Source of the DNA: Trichosanthes cucumerina
Taxonomy: Eukaryota; Streptophyta; Magnoliopsida; Cucurbitales; Cucurbitaceae
Assembly: GCA_036507285.1 (NCBI GenBank)
Contig: CM071845.1
Coordinates: 39,946,252 to 40,010,251, forward strand
Direction of reading: 5' to 3'
Length of the DNA stretch: 64,000 nucleotides
Below the pieces are notes generated by a model, which saw nothing but the letters and a program-made list of their open reading frames with translations, was not told where the DNA came from and did no database searches. Shown one piece after another: positions 32,867-43,090 of the stretch. How positions within the stretch are numbered: the stretch's first letter is position 1; each line of letters opens with the position of its first letter. The translations under genes were made by a program, and so were the position numbers.

Positions 32867-34872
32867 TAAAAAACCAAAAAATGTTTACTTTGTTGTTTTT
32901 GTTTTTGTTGTTTTTCCTTCTTTTCTTTTATCAAAAAAAATTTAAAAATATATCTGTTTCGGGCTCTCACGAGAAGCTAGTATTCTTGCTAGCATTGATT
33001 TATTTTGTCGATTCGAGGAAGAGAGGCCCGAACAAATGGGAGAATTTTTATGTACCTTGACAAGCTCCAGTGTACTCCGTCAAGCTAATGACATTTAAAC
33101 AAGCGCTTCTTGGGAGGCAACACAAGGATTATTTCTTTTGTTTCATTTTGTTTTAGTTGTTTTTGTTTTTGTTTTAGTTTAATAAGTAACCCTTCCTTAT
33201 TTTGCAGCTTCCCTAGGGTTTGGTTATTGATATGCGCTGCAGTGGAGGTCTCCTCAATTCAGGGCAGTGTTGTTCTCCCTTCAATTTGTTTTTTTCTAAT
33301 TGTCCTTAAGCATGCTTAAGTGAATAGTTTATACATTAAGGGCAATGTATGCTTTAACCATGAGAGGGAGAAGTGTTGTTCTGAATATGATTTTTGGCTT
33401 AATTGAAAATTTTTCTATTGATGAGACTGTGTGATGCTAGAGTATATAGGGTGTTGCATACCTTTGTGTTTATAAAGTTATTTACTTGCTTTAGGACTTC
33501 AAAATGATCTATTTTGACTACTGGATTCCATGTTAGTTGTTTGTTTCGTTGTCTTTGCTATGCATGATGTTGGTAGCTGATTCATTATGTTTAAGCAAGT
33601 AAAAATAGGAAAGATGAGCGTTGTCCCTTGTTTAAAAATTAAGTTTTTGCATGTGCTTTTATGGTAAAAAGTGTGTTGTCTTTTGTAGAAACTTGGTATG
33701 CATCTCCTTGAAAATAAAAAGTTAAGGTCAAGTCTTAGGGTTAAAGAAAATAAGAGTTGTTGCTTGTGTTTGAGGCAAGAGTATTCTATCTTGTTTGGTG
33801 ATTCTCAAGGTCAAGCTTGTCATTAGGGTTTTTTTTAGTGCAATTATGGTTAGTGTGTTAATCAAACTAGTTAGGATTCAACTCCTAGGCTAAAAAGTTC
33901 GAAAGCTAGAAGCCATGACAAGTTAGGTAACCCATACTTTTTTTTAGAGTGCTCCAAAATTAGTAAACTCAAAATTTTTGATCATTTCAAGTTTGGGAGA
34001 GTTACCCGACCTCTCAACTCAATGAGGACATTGAGTACTCTAAGTTTGGGGCGAAAGGTAAATTCTTCGTGTTTTTTTTAAAGAAAAAAGAGAAAAAAAA
34101 GTGAATGAAAGAAAGAGTGTGCAAACCTTTCATTTCCCTAAAACTCAATTGGGCTAGACCAAAAATATGTTATTTATTTTGTTATTTAGAGTCAGCTCAG
34201 GCAACTTGGTGCTCGATGTCAAGGGATCTGGGCACTAACCATGTTGGCCACTTGGAGCGAAGGTATCAAGCAAGTAACCTGTACCCATTGCTTAGGTGTG
34301 CTGCGCTAACCACGTGTGTCATTCTAAGAACTACGGGAGAACCTCATTGCTTAGGTGTGTTGCGCTAACTACGTGTGCCATTCTAAGAAATACGGGAGAG
34401 TCAAAAAAATAAATATAAAAAAAAAACAAACAAAAGAAAGTAAAACAAATAATAAAAAAAACCTAGCCCTATGTAGAGAGTTTTATTGAAGTGGAGGGGA
34501 ATAATGTACATATCTGTTTTTATAAAAATTAAAAAAAATAAAAAGGAATGATCATAAAATTGTAGTCATGCGAGTTTTGGAGTGTGACTTATCTTTAACT
34601 ATGGGTTGCTTGATTTGAATGATTAGGAATCTAGTGGTTGAGCATGAGGGTAGATGTCGAATCCTAGTTGGTTTGCTCTTTGTTATTGATGCATAAGTCT
34701 AGCTAAGAAACTCCAAGTGAGCTACTTAGAGAGCATTGATTGAATAGTGACATGTAGCATAGAACATAAATATTCAATCCTTGTTTAGTTACCCAAATGA
34801 TCTGAGTCTTTAAAAGTCTTTTAAGTATTTGGGGAATATAATTCATTGAGGGCAATGAGTAGTTCAAGTTTG
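32867..34872 (+). other. non-coding 3' region of the non-autonomous element
   Basis: About 2 kb without a credible gene. Landmarks: gcgcttcttgggaggcaaca (33102-33121), gaggacattgagtactctaa followed by gtttgggg (34023-34050), a 59-bp tandem pair (34286-34402), and a final ttcattgagggcaatgagta then gttcaagtttg at the right end, which looks like the approach to a polypurine tract. T-rich and A-rich runs are common. Confidence 0.65.
34286..34402. repeat. 59-bp tandem repeat, two copies
   Basis: Copies at 34286-34344 and 34345-34402, each starting cattgcttaggtgtg and containing gcgctaac...acgtgtg and attctaagaa...tacggga. A handful of differences. Confidence 0.85.
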
Positions 34873-35733
34873 TTTCTCCTCTCCGATACACCATTCTGTT
34901 GTGGCATACCAGGTGCTGAGAGTTGGGACGTAATTCCATGTTCTATCATATAGTCCTGGAATTAAGTGTCCATATACTCTCTACCTTGATCCGATCGAAG
35001 TGTTTTAGTAGTTTTACCTAACAGGTTCTCAACCTTAGTCTTATACTCCTTGAACTTTTCAAGAGTTTCAGACTTCCTATGCATTAGGTAAATATACCCA
35101 TACCTTGAATAGTCATCTATAAAAGATACAAAGTATTCGTAACCTCCCCGTGCTTTAACACTCATTGGACCCCAGAGGTCAGAATGTATAAGCTCCAGAG
35201 GCTCCTTAGCTCAATATCCTTTTCTACTAAAAGGACGTTTGGTCATTTTGCCTTCAAGGCATGACTCACATACCGATAAAGAGTTTTCTTCCAACTCGCT
35301 TAAAAGTCCACTCTTCACTTGTCTCTGAATCCTATTGAGATAAATGTGGACTAACCTTAGATGCCAAACATGGATATTTTCTTTAGGAGAAACCTTTATT
35401 CTCTTAGTTCGTGTTTCTGCCATTTTAATTAATTTAGTATTCAAAGCACTTTTGACCGAAATAGATTTCAAAACATACAAGTTATTCTCAAGTGAAGCAG
35501 AACAAATAATTTCCATTTTTAAAAATAAATGCTTTATTGCCAGAAAATGAAACGGAAACACAATGTTCTAATAGGCAGGAAATAGAAACTAGGTTTGTAG
35601 TAAACCCTGGAACTAAATACATATTATCTTATAAAATGTAATTCCTGCAAAAAAACAGCTTCACCATGTTAATCGTTGCAGCAGAGAGAACCTCCCAGGA
35701 TGCAACCCGTAACGTTATCTCACCCTCTCGTAG
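34873..35733 (-). pseudogene. copia integrase, pre-integrase and protease fragments (element I, right piece)
   Basis: Minus strand, continuing the integrase split at 29726. From left: QNGVSERR (catalytic Glu region, 34873-34905), LRSDQGREYMDT (second Asp kept, 34962-35000), YEYFVSFIDDYSRYGYIYLMHR, HVWHLRLVHIYLNRIQRQV (finger His altered surroundings), CESCLEGKMTKRPF, then NLYVLKSISV and the end of the protease region near 35733. It stops abruptly against an LTR fragment of D. The KTTKTL wording groups it with H (KTIKTL) rather than B, C, D and F (KSLKTL). Confidence 0.83.
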
Positions 35734-35873
35734 TTTTATCTTGCTGTAATTTCTTCCTTCTTAGTATGTTTAGCCTAGATCTAATACTTAGATCATCTGA
35801 CAAAATCAAGTAGCGTAATGATACCATGACGATTCGATCGTCTTCTGCTGCGCTGGGATTTTTATTCCCTTCA
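35734..35873 (+). repeat. 3'-terminal fragment of the 5' LTR of D
   Basis: 140 bp from ttttatcttgctgtaatttc to ttcccttca, matching the ends of the B and F LTRs. The rest of the LTR is lost at the junction with element I. Confidence 0.88.
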
Positions 35874-35875
35874 AT

Positions 35876-35888
35876 TGGTATCAGAGCC
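35876..35888 (+). promoter_or_regulatory. primer binding site of D (initiator tRNA-Met)
   Basis: TGGTATCAGAGCC two bases after the LTR end. It is the best preserved primer site here and matches the complement of plant initiator tRNA-Met. Confidence 0.92.
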
Positions 35889-36186
35889 ATTTCGATGATT
35901 CTTCATTATGCACTGTTTTTTGTTAAAATTAGTGGGTATTTTACTTTGAATTTACAAGATGAATGCAAGCTTGCGAATTCGGATATTTTCGGTTTTGGCA
36001 CTAGTTTAGATTTTCAATTTATGTTGATGAGATCAATGTAAGGGCCCGTTGTTTTTGGGCATTTTGTTGTAAATCGAGTCTGTAAAGTCCGAGTCTTTAG
36101 TAGTAAGTGTTGCTGTAAAGAAATCGGAGCGAAAACGGGCGAATTTTGAAGCACAAACAACAAAGGTGTTTGTTGTACAAGCGACG

Positions 36187-36219
36187 ACGTTGAGACGCTT
36201 CTCCTTGGCGTCTCAACGT
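36187..36219. repeat. 12-bp stem hairpin in the D leader
   Basis: ACGTTGAGACGC, nine-base loop, GCGTCTCAACGT: a perfect inverted repeat. The equivalent tract in C (22082-22113) keeps gcgtctcaacgc but not the full stem. Confidence 0.8.
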
Positions 36220-36686
36220 TGTGCCAGCGGGAGCAAGGCGCGCTGCAGGACAACGTTGCAATGCTAGGGGTAGTGTTGCAGCTTGGCGTTGGCGTTGAGA
36301 AGCGTTGGTCGGCGCTAGAAGCAACAACGTTACCAACGCTTTGCCTGGCGTTACGCAGCGTTACTGCGTTGAGGGGTAGTTCGCGAGCAGTTGCAGTCGT
36401 GGAGTTAGTGGGGCGTTTCTCATCTGAAATTAAATTGTATTTTAATTTTATTTTTGTAAAATGTATTTTTTATTTTTTTATTTAATTATTTTGTTAAATA
36501 ATATTAATATAAGTGTTATATTAATGTTATTTAATTAAATAATTGCTCCTAGGTGCCAAAACCGGTCCAATTTTGCTATTTAATTATTTTATGCATGAGA
36601 TGTATGATTTAATTAAATTCTATGTGCATAATGTATGTCATATAGATTTAAAATCCCACCTTAGGTTAAACATTTCATGCATCATT

Positions 36687-36749
36687 TATATTATAAGAGT
36701 TATAATATATAGTTTGCATGATAGGTTATATTATAAGAGTTATAATATA
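36687..36749. repeat. paired AT hairpins in the D leader
   Basis: TATATTATAA-gag-TTATAATATA at 36687-36709 and again at 36727-36749. Confidence 0.75.
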
Positions 36750-38015
36750 ATTAAAATGCATGTTTAATTTAATTAATATAAGTGTTATATTTTTTAGATT
36801 AAAGTATGCTCATGCATTTATATTCATGTGATGAATTATATTATGTTATAGTATATAGTTATTCATTTGATGAATGATCAAGCACTATAGCATAGAAATG
36901 CATGCAACCTAAGTTAATTATTAGTTTTAAAGAGTTTAGAACTTGAATAATTAGACTTAGGTTTTCTATTTTCTAATGAGATTAGAAATTAGGAAATCAA
37001 AGTTTAGTCTATGAATGGAGACTGATTAGTAACTCTGTCTAAGGAAGGTTTTGTCTAAGGCTGGGGTATTTAACTTGACGCTTGCGAAACACCCCTACCT
37101 GGAAACCGACCTGGGAGTGAATTCGATCTGGATATTCTTAGATTATACTTATCGTGAGTGCCGCTAATTAAAAGTGTTTTAATTAACTCACATAGACCTA
37201 AGTTATAATGTGATTATAGACTTAGGTTAATACCATATAAGAGTTATATTGGTAGACTTGGGTAAATTTTAGTTGGTTTATCTAGGTCAATCCCTATTAA
37301 AATTAAAGTGTTGAGTGGGAGGAAATAAAGTGTATGAGATACATTTGATTTTCCAACAACAAATCTCCTTTAAGTCCGCACCGTGAGATCTATACTCGGC
37401 TTCGTGGCGTAAATGGGAGCGTCCCCCTCCGGGTGGCATTTGTATAGGTCAATATCATCGTGGATGGAGAGAGTACTTATAGTGAGTGGGAGCAGGACTT
37501 GTGAAAACGAGACCCACGGTCTCTTCTTTCGATTCACACCAGTGAGACGCCTATGATCCGCACTTCGCTAGTTTGGCCTCGACCATACAATCCCCCGGAG
37601 GGCACGATCATGGGAGTCGAAACACCGTGAATTCCAAAAGGGATCTGATTTCTTGGTTGGTTTTCCTTCTTGGTTCACCGGTGGTGGCTATTGTTTGGGC
37701 GGATGCTTTGAAACATAAAGATTGAGGTGTCACTCACAGAATTCGTTAAGTGTTAATGAATTCGACCGAACAATGGTAATTGGACGCCTAATGGAATAAG
37801 AGTTATTCCGGGATTATGGTATGATCGAGAAAGTCTCGTCCTAGAGGAGGAGTGTTTTGTTCACCCTTCGGTGGCGGTCATTCTAAACCGTTAGTGTATC
37901 ATTGTAAAATTTTGAATGACCTAGGGATCATGAAACAATTTTGCTAAAACATGATTGGATTTCAAAAGTTTTTGCGAGACTGACACAAAATTTTCTTAAT
38001 TTTTCAACTTAAAAC

Positions 38016-38465
38016 ATGTCTAGCGTAATTATTGCTCTACTCGCGTCCGATAAATTAGTGGGAGATAATTTCTAAAGTTGGAAAAACAACATAAACACAA
38101 TTTTGGTAAATGACGACCAAGAGTTCGCACTCACTGAGGAGGGTCCTCAGGTGCACGGTTCAACTGTCCTATTCAACGATCTACAAACCTTCCAGTCCTT
38201 AGTGCAAACTAGGGGACAGGAAGCTGAGGCAAGTGTTGCCTTAAGACCTTTTCACAGGGGTTCGACCTCTAGGATAAAGTTTGTAGACTCTTCAGGCCCT
38301 AAGGGGAAGAAGGAGAAGTTGAAGGAAGTTAAGGTTGACCGCGCTGCCGCCCTAAAAGGCAAAGAAATCACGGATGTTGGCAGAAAGTGTTTCTACAGCA
38401 ACAGGGATGGACACAGATGTTGGCAGGCGCCACTAACCATGTTTGCTCTTCTTTTCAAGGATTAA
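38016..38465 (+). pseudogene. copia gag with central deletion (element D)
   Basis: ATG at 38016 (MSSVIIALLASDKLVGDNF), then a stop at 38073-38075 (CAA to TAA), then WKNNINTILVNDD. Near 38155 the sequence jumps from the N-terminal domain to FNDLQTFQSL, so more than 300 bp of the capsid region seen in F (45650-46090) are missing. The basic linker (GPKGKKEKLKEVKVDRAAAL) is present. The zinc knuckle reads CFYSNRDGHRCWQAP: the second Cys is lost, and a further deletion removes the section up to the protease, leaving APLTMFA where relatives have GATNHV. Confidence 0.85.
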
Positions 38466-39590
38466 GTTTCTGACAGCGACTGCAAGAGGGTGAGATAACA
38501 CTCATGATTAGATCCGGAGAAGTTGTCTCAGCTGCAGCCATAGGCACGGGGAAGCTGTTCTTTGGCAGAAAGTACTTATTATTGATAATATGTACATAGT
38601 TCCTTGGTTTACGAGAAACCTAATTTCTATTTCCTGTCTATTAGAACCAAATATTTTTGTTTCATTCAAGAGTAATAAAGCGTTTATTTCTCGAAATGGA
38701 AATTTTATTTGTTCTGCTTCGCTTGAGAGCAATCTATATATTTTGAACCCAAATTCAGTCAAAAGTGTTTTGAACGCCGAATTGTTCAAAACAGTTGGAA
38801 CGCGAACTAAGAGAGCGAAAGTTTCTCCTAAGGAAAATGCCCATCTTTGGCATCTACGGTTAGGCCACATTAATCTCAATAGGATTGAGAAACTAGTAAA
38901 GAGTGGACCTCTAAACGAGTTGGAAGAAAACTCTTTGCCAGTGTGTAAGTCATGTGTTGAGGGCAAGATGACCAAATGTCCTTTTAGTGGAAAAGGATAT
39001 AGAGCCAAAGAGCCTCTTGAGTTAGTACATTTTGACCTCTGTGGTCCGATGAATGTTAATGCTCGGGGCGGTTATGAGTACTTCGTGTCTTTCATATACG
39101 ATTACTCGAGGTATGGGTATATTTACCTAATGCACAAGAAGTGTGAAACTCTTGAAAAAATCAAGGAGTACAAGACTGAGGTTGAGAACCTCTTATGTAA
39201 ATCGCTTAAAACACTTCGATCGGATCGAGGTGGAGAGTACATGGACACTGAATTCCAGAATTATATGATAGAACACGGAATTACATCCCAACTCTCAAAG
39301 ACTGGTATGCGGCACGTGAGAGAATGGTGTATCGGAGAGAGAAAGCAGAACCTTGTTGGACATGGTTGGTCGATGATGAGTTATGCTCGTCTCCCGATTC
39401 TTTTTGGGGTTACGTGGTGGAGACTCCAGTTTATATTTTGAAAAACGTTCCGTCGAAGAGTGTTTGTGAAACACCTTTCGAGCTCTGGAGTGGACGTAAA
39501 GGCAGTTTACATCACTTCAGAATTTGGGGATGTCCGGCCCACGTGTTGGCCCAAAAAAGTTGGAACCCCGTTTGAAATTGTGCTTATTCG
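38466..39590 (+). pseudogene. copia pre-integrase region and integrase (element D)
   Basis: A 283-codon open stretch (38590-39441) runs MYIVPWFTRNLISISCLLEP, HLWHLRLGHINLNRIEKL, LPVCKSCVEGKMTKCPF (HHCC finger), VHFDLCGPMNV (relatives HSDLCG, with the Asp kept), FIYDYSRYGYIY and LRSDRGGEYMDTEF. The catalytic Glu region is spoiled by a frameshift around 39310, where NGVSERRNRT becomes REWCIGERKQN. The following frame (39324-39575) gives SFWGYVVETPVYILKNV, and a small deletion near 39550 removes SNP of VLVSNPKK. Confidence 0.9.
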
Positions 39591-40626
39591 TAGGTTACCC
39601 TAAAGAGACTAAGGGTGGTTTGTTTTACGATCCTAAGGAAAATAGGGTGCTTGTGTCGACAAACGCCACTTTCCTAGAGGAAGACCACGTCAGGGATCAT
39701 TTCCCAAGGAGTAAAATTGTGTTAAATGAAATGGACAGTACATCAGCAAGAGTTGCTGATGGGGCTAGTACGTCAACAAGTGTTGTTGATCCTAGAAAGT
39801 CTAGTCAAATCCGTTCCCAAGAGTTGCGAATGCCTCCACGTAGTTTGAGGGCTGTGAGACAGCCTGATCGCTACATGGGTTTAGCTGAAACCTCAGTTGT
39901 CGCTCCTGATGATGACTGTGAGGATCCATTGACCTATGATCAGGCAATGGTTGATGTTGACAAAGACGAATGGATTAAAGCTATGGACCAGGAAATGGAG
40001 TCTTTGTACTTCAATTTTGTATGGGAGCTTGTGGATCAACTGGATGGGGTAAAACCTATTGGTTGCAAGTGGATCTACAAGCGTAGACGTGGCGTAGATG
40101 GGAAGGTGCAGACCTTCAAAGCCTGACTAGTGGCAAAGGGTTTTACCCAGGTTGAAGGGGTTGACTATGAGGAGACCTTTTCACCTGTTGCCATGGTAAA
40201 GTCGATCAGGATCCTTCTGGCCATTGTCGCGTATTATGACTACGAGGTATGGCAGATGGACGTCAAGACAACCTTTCTGAATGGCAAGCTTGATGAGACC
40301 ATCTACATGGACCAGCCTAAAGGGTTCATTGCCCAAGGCCAAGAGCAAAAGGTTTGCTGGCTTCATAGGTCAATTTATGGGCTGAAACAAGCTTCGAGGT
40401 CTTGGAATATAAGGTTTGATGAAGCGATAAAATCTTATGGTTTTGATCAAAATGTCGACGAGCCTTGTATCTACAAGAAAATTGTTGACAAAACTGTCGC
40501 ATTTTTGGTGTTGTATCTGGATGATATTTTTCTCATTGGGAATGAGGTAGAATTTCTTACTGACGTTAAGAAGTGGCTAGCTTCGCAATTCCAAATGAAA
40601 GATTTGGGAGAAGCTTAGTATGTTCT
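39591..40626 (+). pseudogene. copia integrase tail and RT, cut by element E (element D)
   Basis: Frames 39524-40126 and 40130-40618 are the same frame separated by TGA (40124-40126), where relatives have CGA. They cover LFVGYPKETKGGLFYDPKE, MPPRSLRAVRQPDRYMGL, RT blocks PIGCKWIYKRRRGVDGKV, GFTQVEGVDYEETFSPVAMV and VWQMDVKTTFLNGKLDETIY, and the active site YLDDIFLIGNE (normally YVDDILLIGNE), up to QMKDLGEA. They then meet TAG (CAG in relatives) and the LTR of E at 40627. The RT connection domain and RNase H are absent. Confidence 0.9.
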
Positions 40627-42433
40627 TGAAGGGAATGAAAATCCCGTGCAGCGGAAGACGATTGAATCGTTGATGTATCAATTATGCAAACCGTGTTTAT
40701 TAAAATTGATCTAACACTTAGATCTAGGCTAAACATGCTTAAAGAAGAAGAAATTTACAGCAAGAAGAATTTACTTACTTGTTGAAGACTTTCTTCAATG
40801 TTTCTTCTTCAAAATCACGAACTCTTCGTGCTCCTCGTACACAACGAACGCCTCCAACGAAAGTGATTGAACACCACCAAAACGCCTTCTCGATTATTCT
40901 TTTTTGGAGAAAGGAGGTTTGTGGGAACCTTTGAGTTTTGGTGAGGGAGGAGAAATGAGAGAGAGTTGAGAGAATTTCTCATTCTCTTCTTTGTGAAAAT
41001 GTAAAAAATGAGAGAAGTCTCTTATATCCTTCTTGCAAGAAGGGTTTATATAGTGGAATTGGTGGCTTTAAAATGTCCACTTATTTACCACTTTACCACA
41101 ACCTTAGGTTATGCAAATCTCATTTGCATAACCACATAATATAAGATATCTCATATCTCATATTGCAAATCTCATTTGCAATAATTATGGATTAATTAAA
41201 TTGAATCATATCCAATTTAATTTCTCTCAATCAATTTCTCCAATTAGCCCTAATTCAACAATTAGGCTAACCTATAGTTTATTATGAATCTCATTCACAT
41301 TAAACTATATATTATATCATTCATATCTCATATAAATGACATAAATGCCCTTAAAGTGAAATTGAACACTTCAATTTCATGCCAAAACTTTCTCCTTTCT
41401 TAAATCCAGATGGAGCCAACCGAGGGACCTAATGGACCTACAGTGACGGGCTCCAATGATCCGAGAATAACCTGCCAAACTCTTTGACACGGTTAACCAA
41501 CATTCATTACCTACGGTAACACTCCACTATAGCCCGTAGCTCCACTCCCCTAAGTGCAGAATATTACGTGTCCACTGATATAACCAATACCCATGAGTCG
41601 ACCCTTCACAGGTTGTTCGTAGACACGGCTGGGTCAAATTACCGTTTTACCCCTGTGTCTACCTCTTGTTCCTTAAGTCCCCACTACTCCTCTAATGAAC
41701 AACATATTGTGATGGTCCAACCATGCACAACACCTTTCTCGGGCCAGTGAGATGGTGGGCGCCCGTTGTCCAAGCCGTGGAGACATCACTTAAGGGAACA
41801 ACCACTCTAGTTTTCATAAAGGCGGGAACGAGTGAATTCCATCTCGCATAGTTAAGTTCCCAGCTCCCTACTTGGTTCTGCCCCTGAGAAGATAGGCATA
41901 TTTGGCGAGTAACTGTCACCACCCTTACCCGTACTAGTCAAAGAACAGACCCTCGCAGACAGGAGTCCGTAACATGCTCAGGATTCAGGTCGAGTCACTA
42001 ATGGTAATCTACGAAGTTATTAGTCCTTACTGTCAACGGTGTTACATCAGTAGGTCTAATAATTCACGGTCCCGTCTTGTACAATCTCATTGCACAGGAT
42101 GCCCCCACTCGCATGTCAACCACATGAACGAGTCAGATCATCTCGTTTGTATCTAATACAAAGCGGGCCGCATCCATAGTGTATCCAGGATTAGGTCTCC
42201 AACCCTATCCATATACTGTAGATCGTTCGGGTCATTAACTTCAACGTGATCCTCCCTGTGTGTCCACTACACACCGTTCAAGTTCCAGTTCACTCATAAA
42301 TTCAATGACCCTAGAGCTTATTTCATTGGAAAAGTTTATAAATATTGCGAGACCCAAAGTGATGAAATAAATAACTCTTATTGATTTCAAACAATATATT
42401 ACAAACACGAGATTAGGACAAAAATCCCAACAA
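40627..42433 (-). repeat. 3' LTR of element E (intact, 1807 bp)
   Basis: From tgaagggaatg to cccaaca, so TGTTGGG...CTTCA on the minus strand. It matches the F LTR (1808 bp, opposite strand) throughout with scattered changes, and is the best reference for family-1 LTRs here. TATA 41045-41054, palindrome 41028-41043. Confidence 0.93.
41028..41054 (-). promoter_or_regulatory. TATA box plus 16-bp palindrome, LTR of E
   Basis: Minus-strand actatataaa followed one base later by CCTTCTTGCAAGAAGG. Confidence 0.65.
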
Positions 42434-42550
42434 ACTCCCACTTGTACTAAGCTAGTGGAGAAAATACATTTCGGAAATGTACATAAAATACAACAAAGTA
42501 ATACAATAAACTAGGGCATTGAATACCAGTTTACACATCTCCCACTTGCC
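42434..42550 (-). promoter_or_regulatory. spacer with two polypurine tracts of element E
   Basis: Between the pol stop and the LTR, the minus strand has gcaagtgggagatgtg (around 42537-42550) and acaagtgggagttt next to the LTR (42434-42447). F shows the same arrangement. Confidence 0.7.
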
Positions 42551-43090
42551 CTAGTCAGGAAGCTCTGGAAGACCTAGACTCTCTAGGTGACCCTCAAACA
42601 CCTTAGCCGTGAGGGGCTTTGTAAATGGATCGGCCTACGTTGTGCTCCGACGCTATCTGCGTGGATCACGTCTCGCGGTGCACAATCTCCGTGTCGACGA
42701 TGATACTTGCGCTCAATGTGTTTGCCTCTCTTATGGCTCCAAGGCTCACGTAAGTTGGCTACTGCACCATTGTTATCACAGAACAGTGTGATGGGCAAGT
42801 TCATGTTAAGAACAACTTCCAAATCTGTCATGAACTTCCTACGCCAAATAGCTTCCTTTGCAGCTTCACAAGCCGCAACGTACTCCGCTTCCATAGTGGA
42901 ATCAACGATGCATCCCTGCTTGATGCTTCACCATACTACAGCTCCTCCATTCAAAATGAAGGTTGACCCCGAGGTGGATTTCCTAGAATCCTTATCGGTC
43001 TGAAAATCAGAATCTGTGTATCCCGTAAGGATCAAATCCCCACTACCATACACTAAGCTGTAGTTCCTCGTTCTCGTAAGATACTTGAGG
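42551..43090 (-). pseudogene. copia RNase H and pol C-terminus (element E)
   Basis: The minus-strand frame 42894-42583 contains MEAEYVAACEAAKEAIWRRKF, LEVVLNMNLPITLFCDNNGAVANLREP and HIERKYH. A frameshift near 42690 and further indels disturb the C-terminal tail, which can still be read to the natural stop at 42551-42553. Upstream (43090-42895) the N-terminal part shows YTGY, DSDFQTDKDSRKSTSG and VVWWSIKQG. The acidic residues of the domain are present. Confidence 0.86.

Larger units (their letters stand above)
29727..34872 (+). mobile_element. non-autonomous LTR retrotransposon (LARD-like, Athila/Tat-style signals), lacking its 3' LTR
   Basis: A 5.1 kb insertion inside the integrase of element I: ...ctattt | cgataactcacc ... 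ttcaagtttg | tttctcctctcc. It has a probable 5' LTR ending gcatca, an adjoining primer site resembling TGGCGCCGTTGCCGGG, a single 268-codon ORF, and 2 kb of non-coding 3' region with gcgcttcttgggaggcaaca and gaggacattgag...aagtttgggg. I recall these wordings from Athila/Tat-group and derived LARD elements. No RT, integrase or RNase H is present. It ends at a polypurine-like stretch with no 3' LTR. Flanks tattt and tgttt match in 4 of 5 bases. Confidence 0.7.
35889..38015 (+). other. complete gag leader of element D (no gene)
   Basis: 2.1 kb between primer site and gag ATG, with no conserved ORF. In order: a GC-rich tract (36180-36420) with a hairpin of 12-bp stem at 36187-36219 (ACGTTGAGACGC / GCGTCTCAACGT), an AT-rich zone with two hairpins (36687-36709, 36727-36749), and a conserved zone with the blocks ggctggggtatttaa, ctcttctttcgattcacacc and gttcacccttcggtggcgg near the end. 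The ORF at 36219-36485 lies in the GC-rich tract and is not conserved. Confidence 0.75.
35734..40626 (+). mobile_element. Ty1/copia family-1 element D, 5' part
   Basis: A plus-strand copia beginning with the last 140 bp of its 5' LTR, then a perfect primer site, a 2.1 kb leader, an internally deleted gag, integrase and RT. It is cut at 40626 in RT, where the minus-strand LTR of element E begins (tatgttct | tgaaggg). The remainder of RT, RNase H and the 3' LTR are not in the window. They may lie beyond 64000 if E and H are one insertion. Confidence 0.88.

Noticed and set aside
36219..36485. 88-codon ORF in the GC-rich part of the D leader
   Set aside because: Not conserved in the C or F leaders; explained by GC-rich repeats that remove stops.
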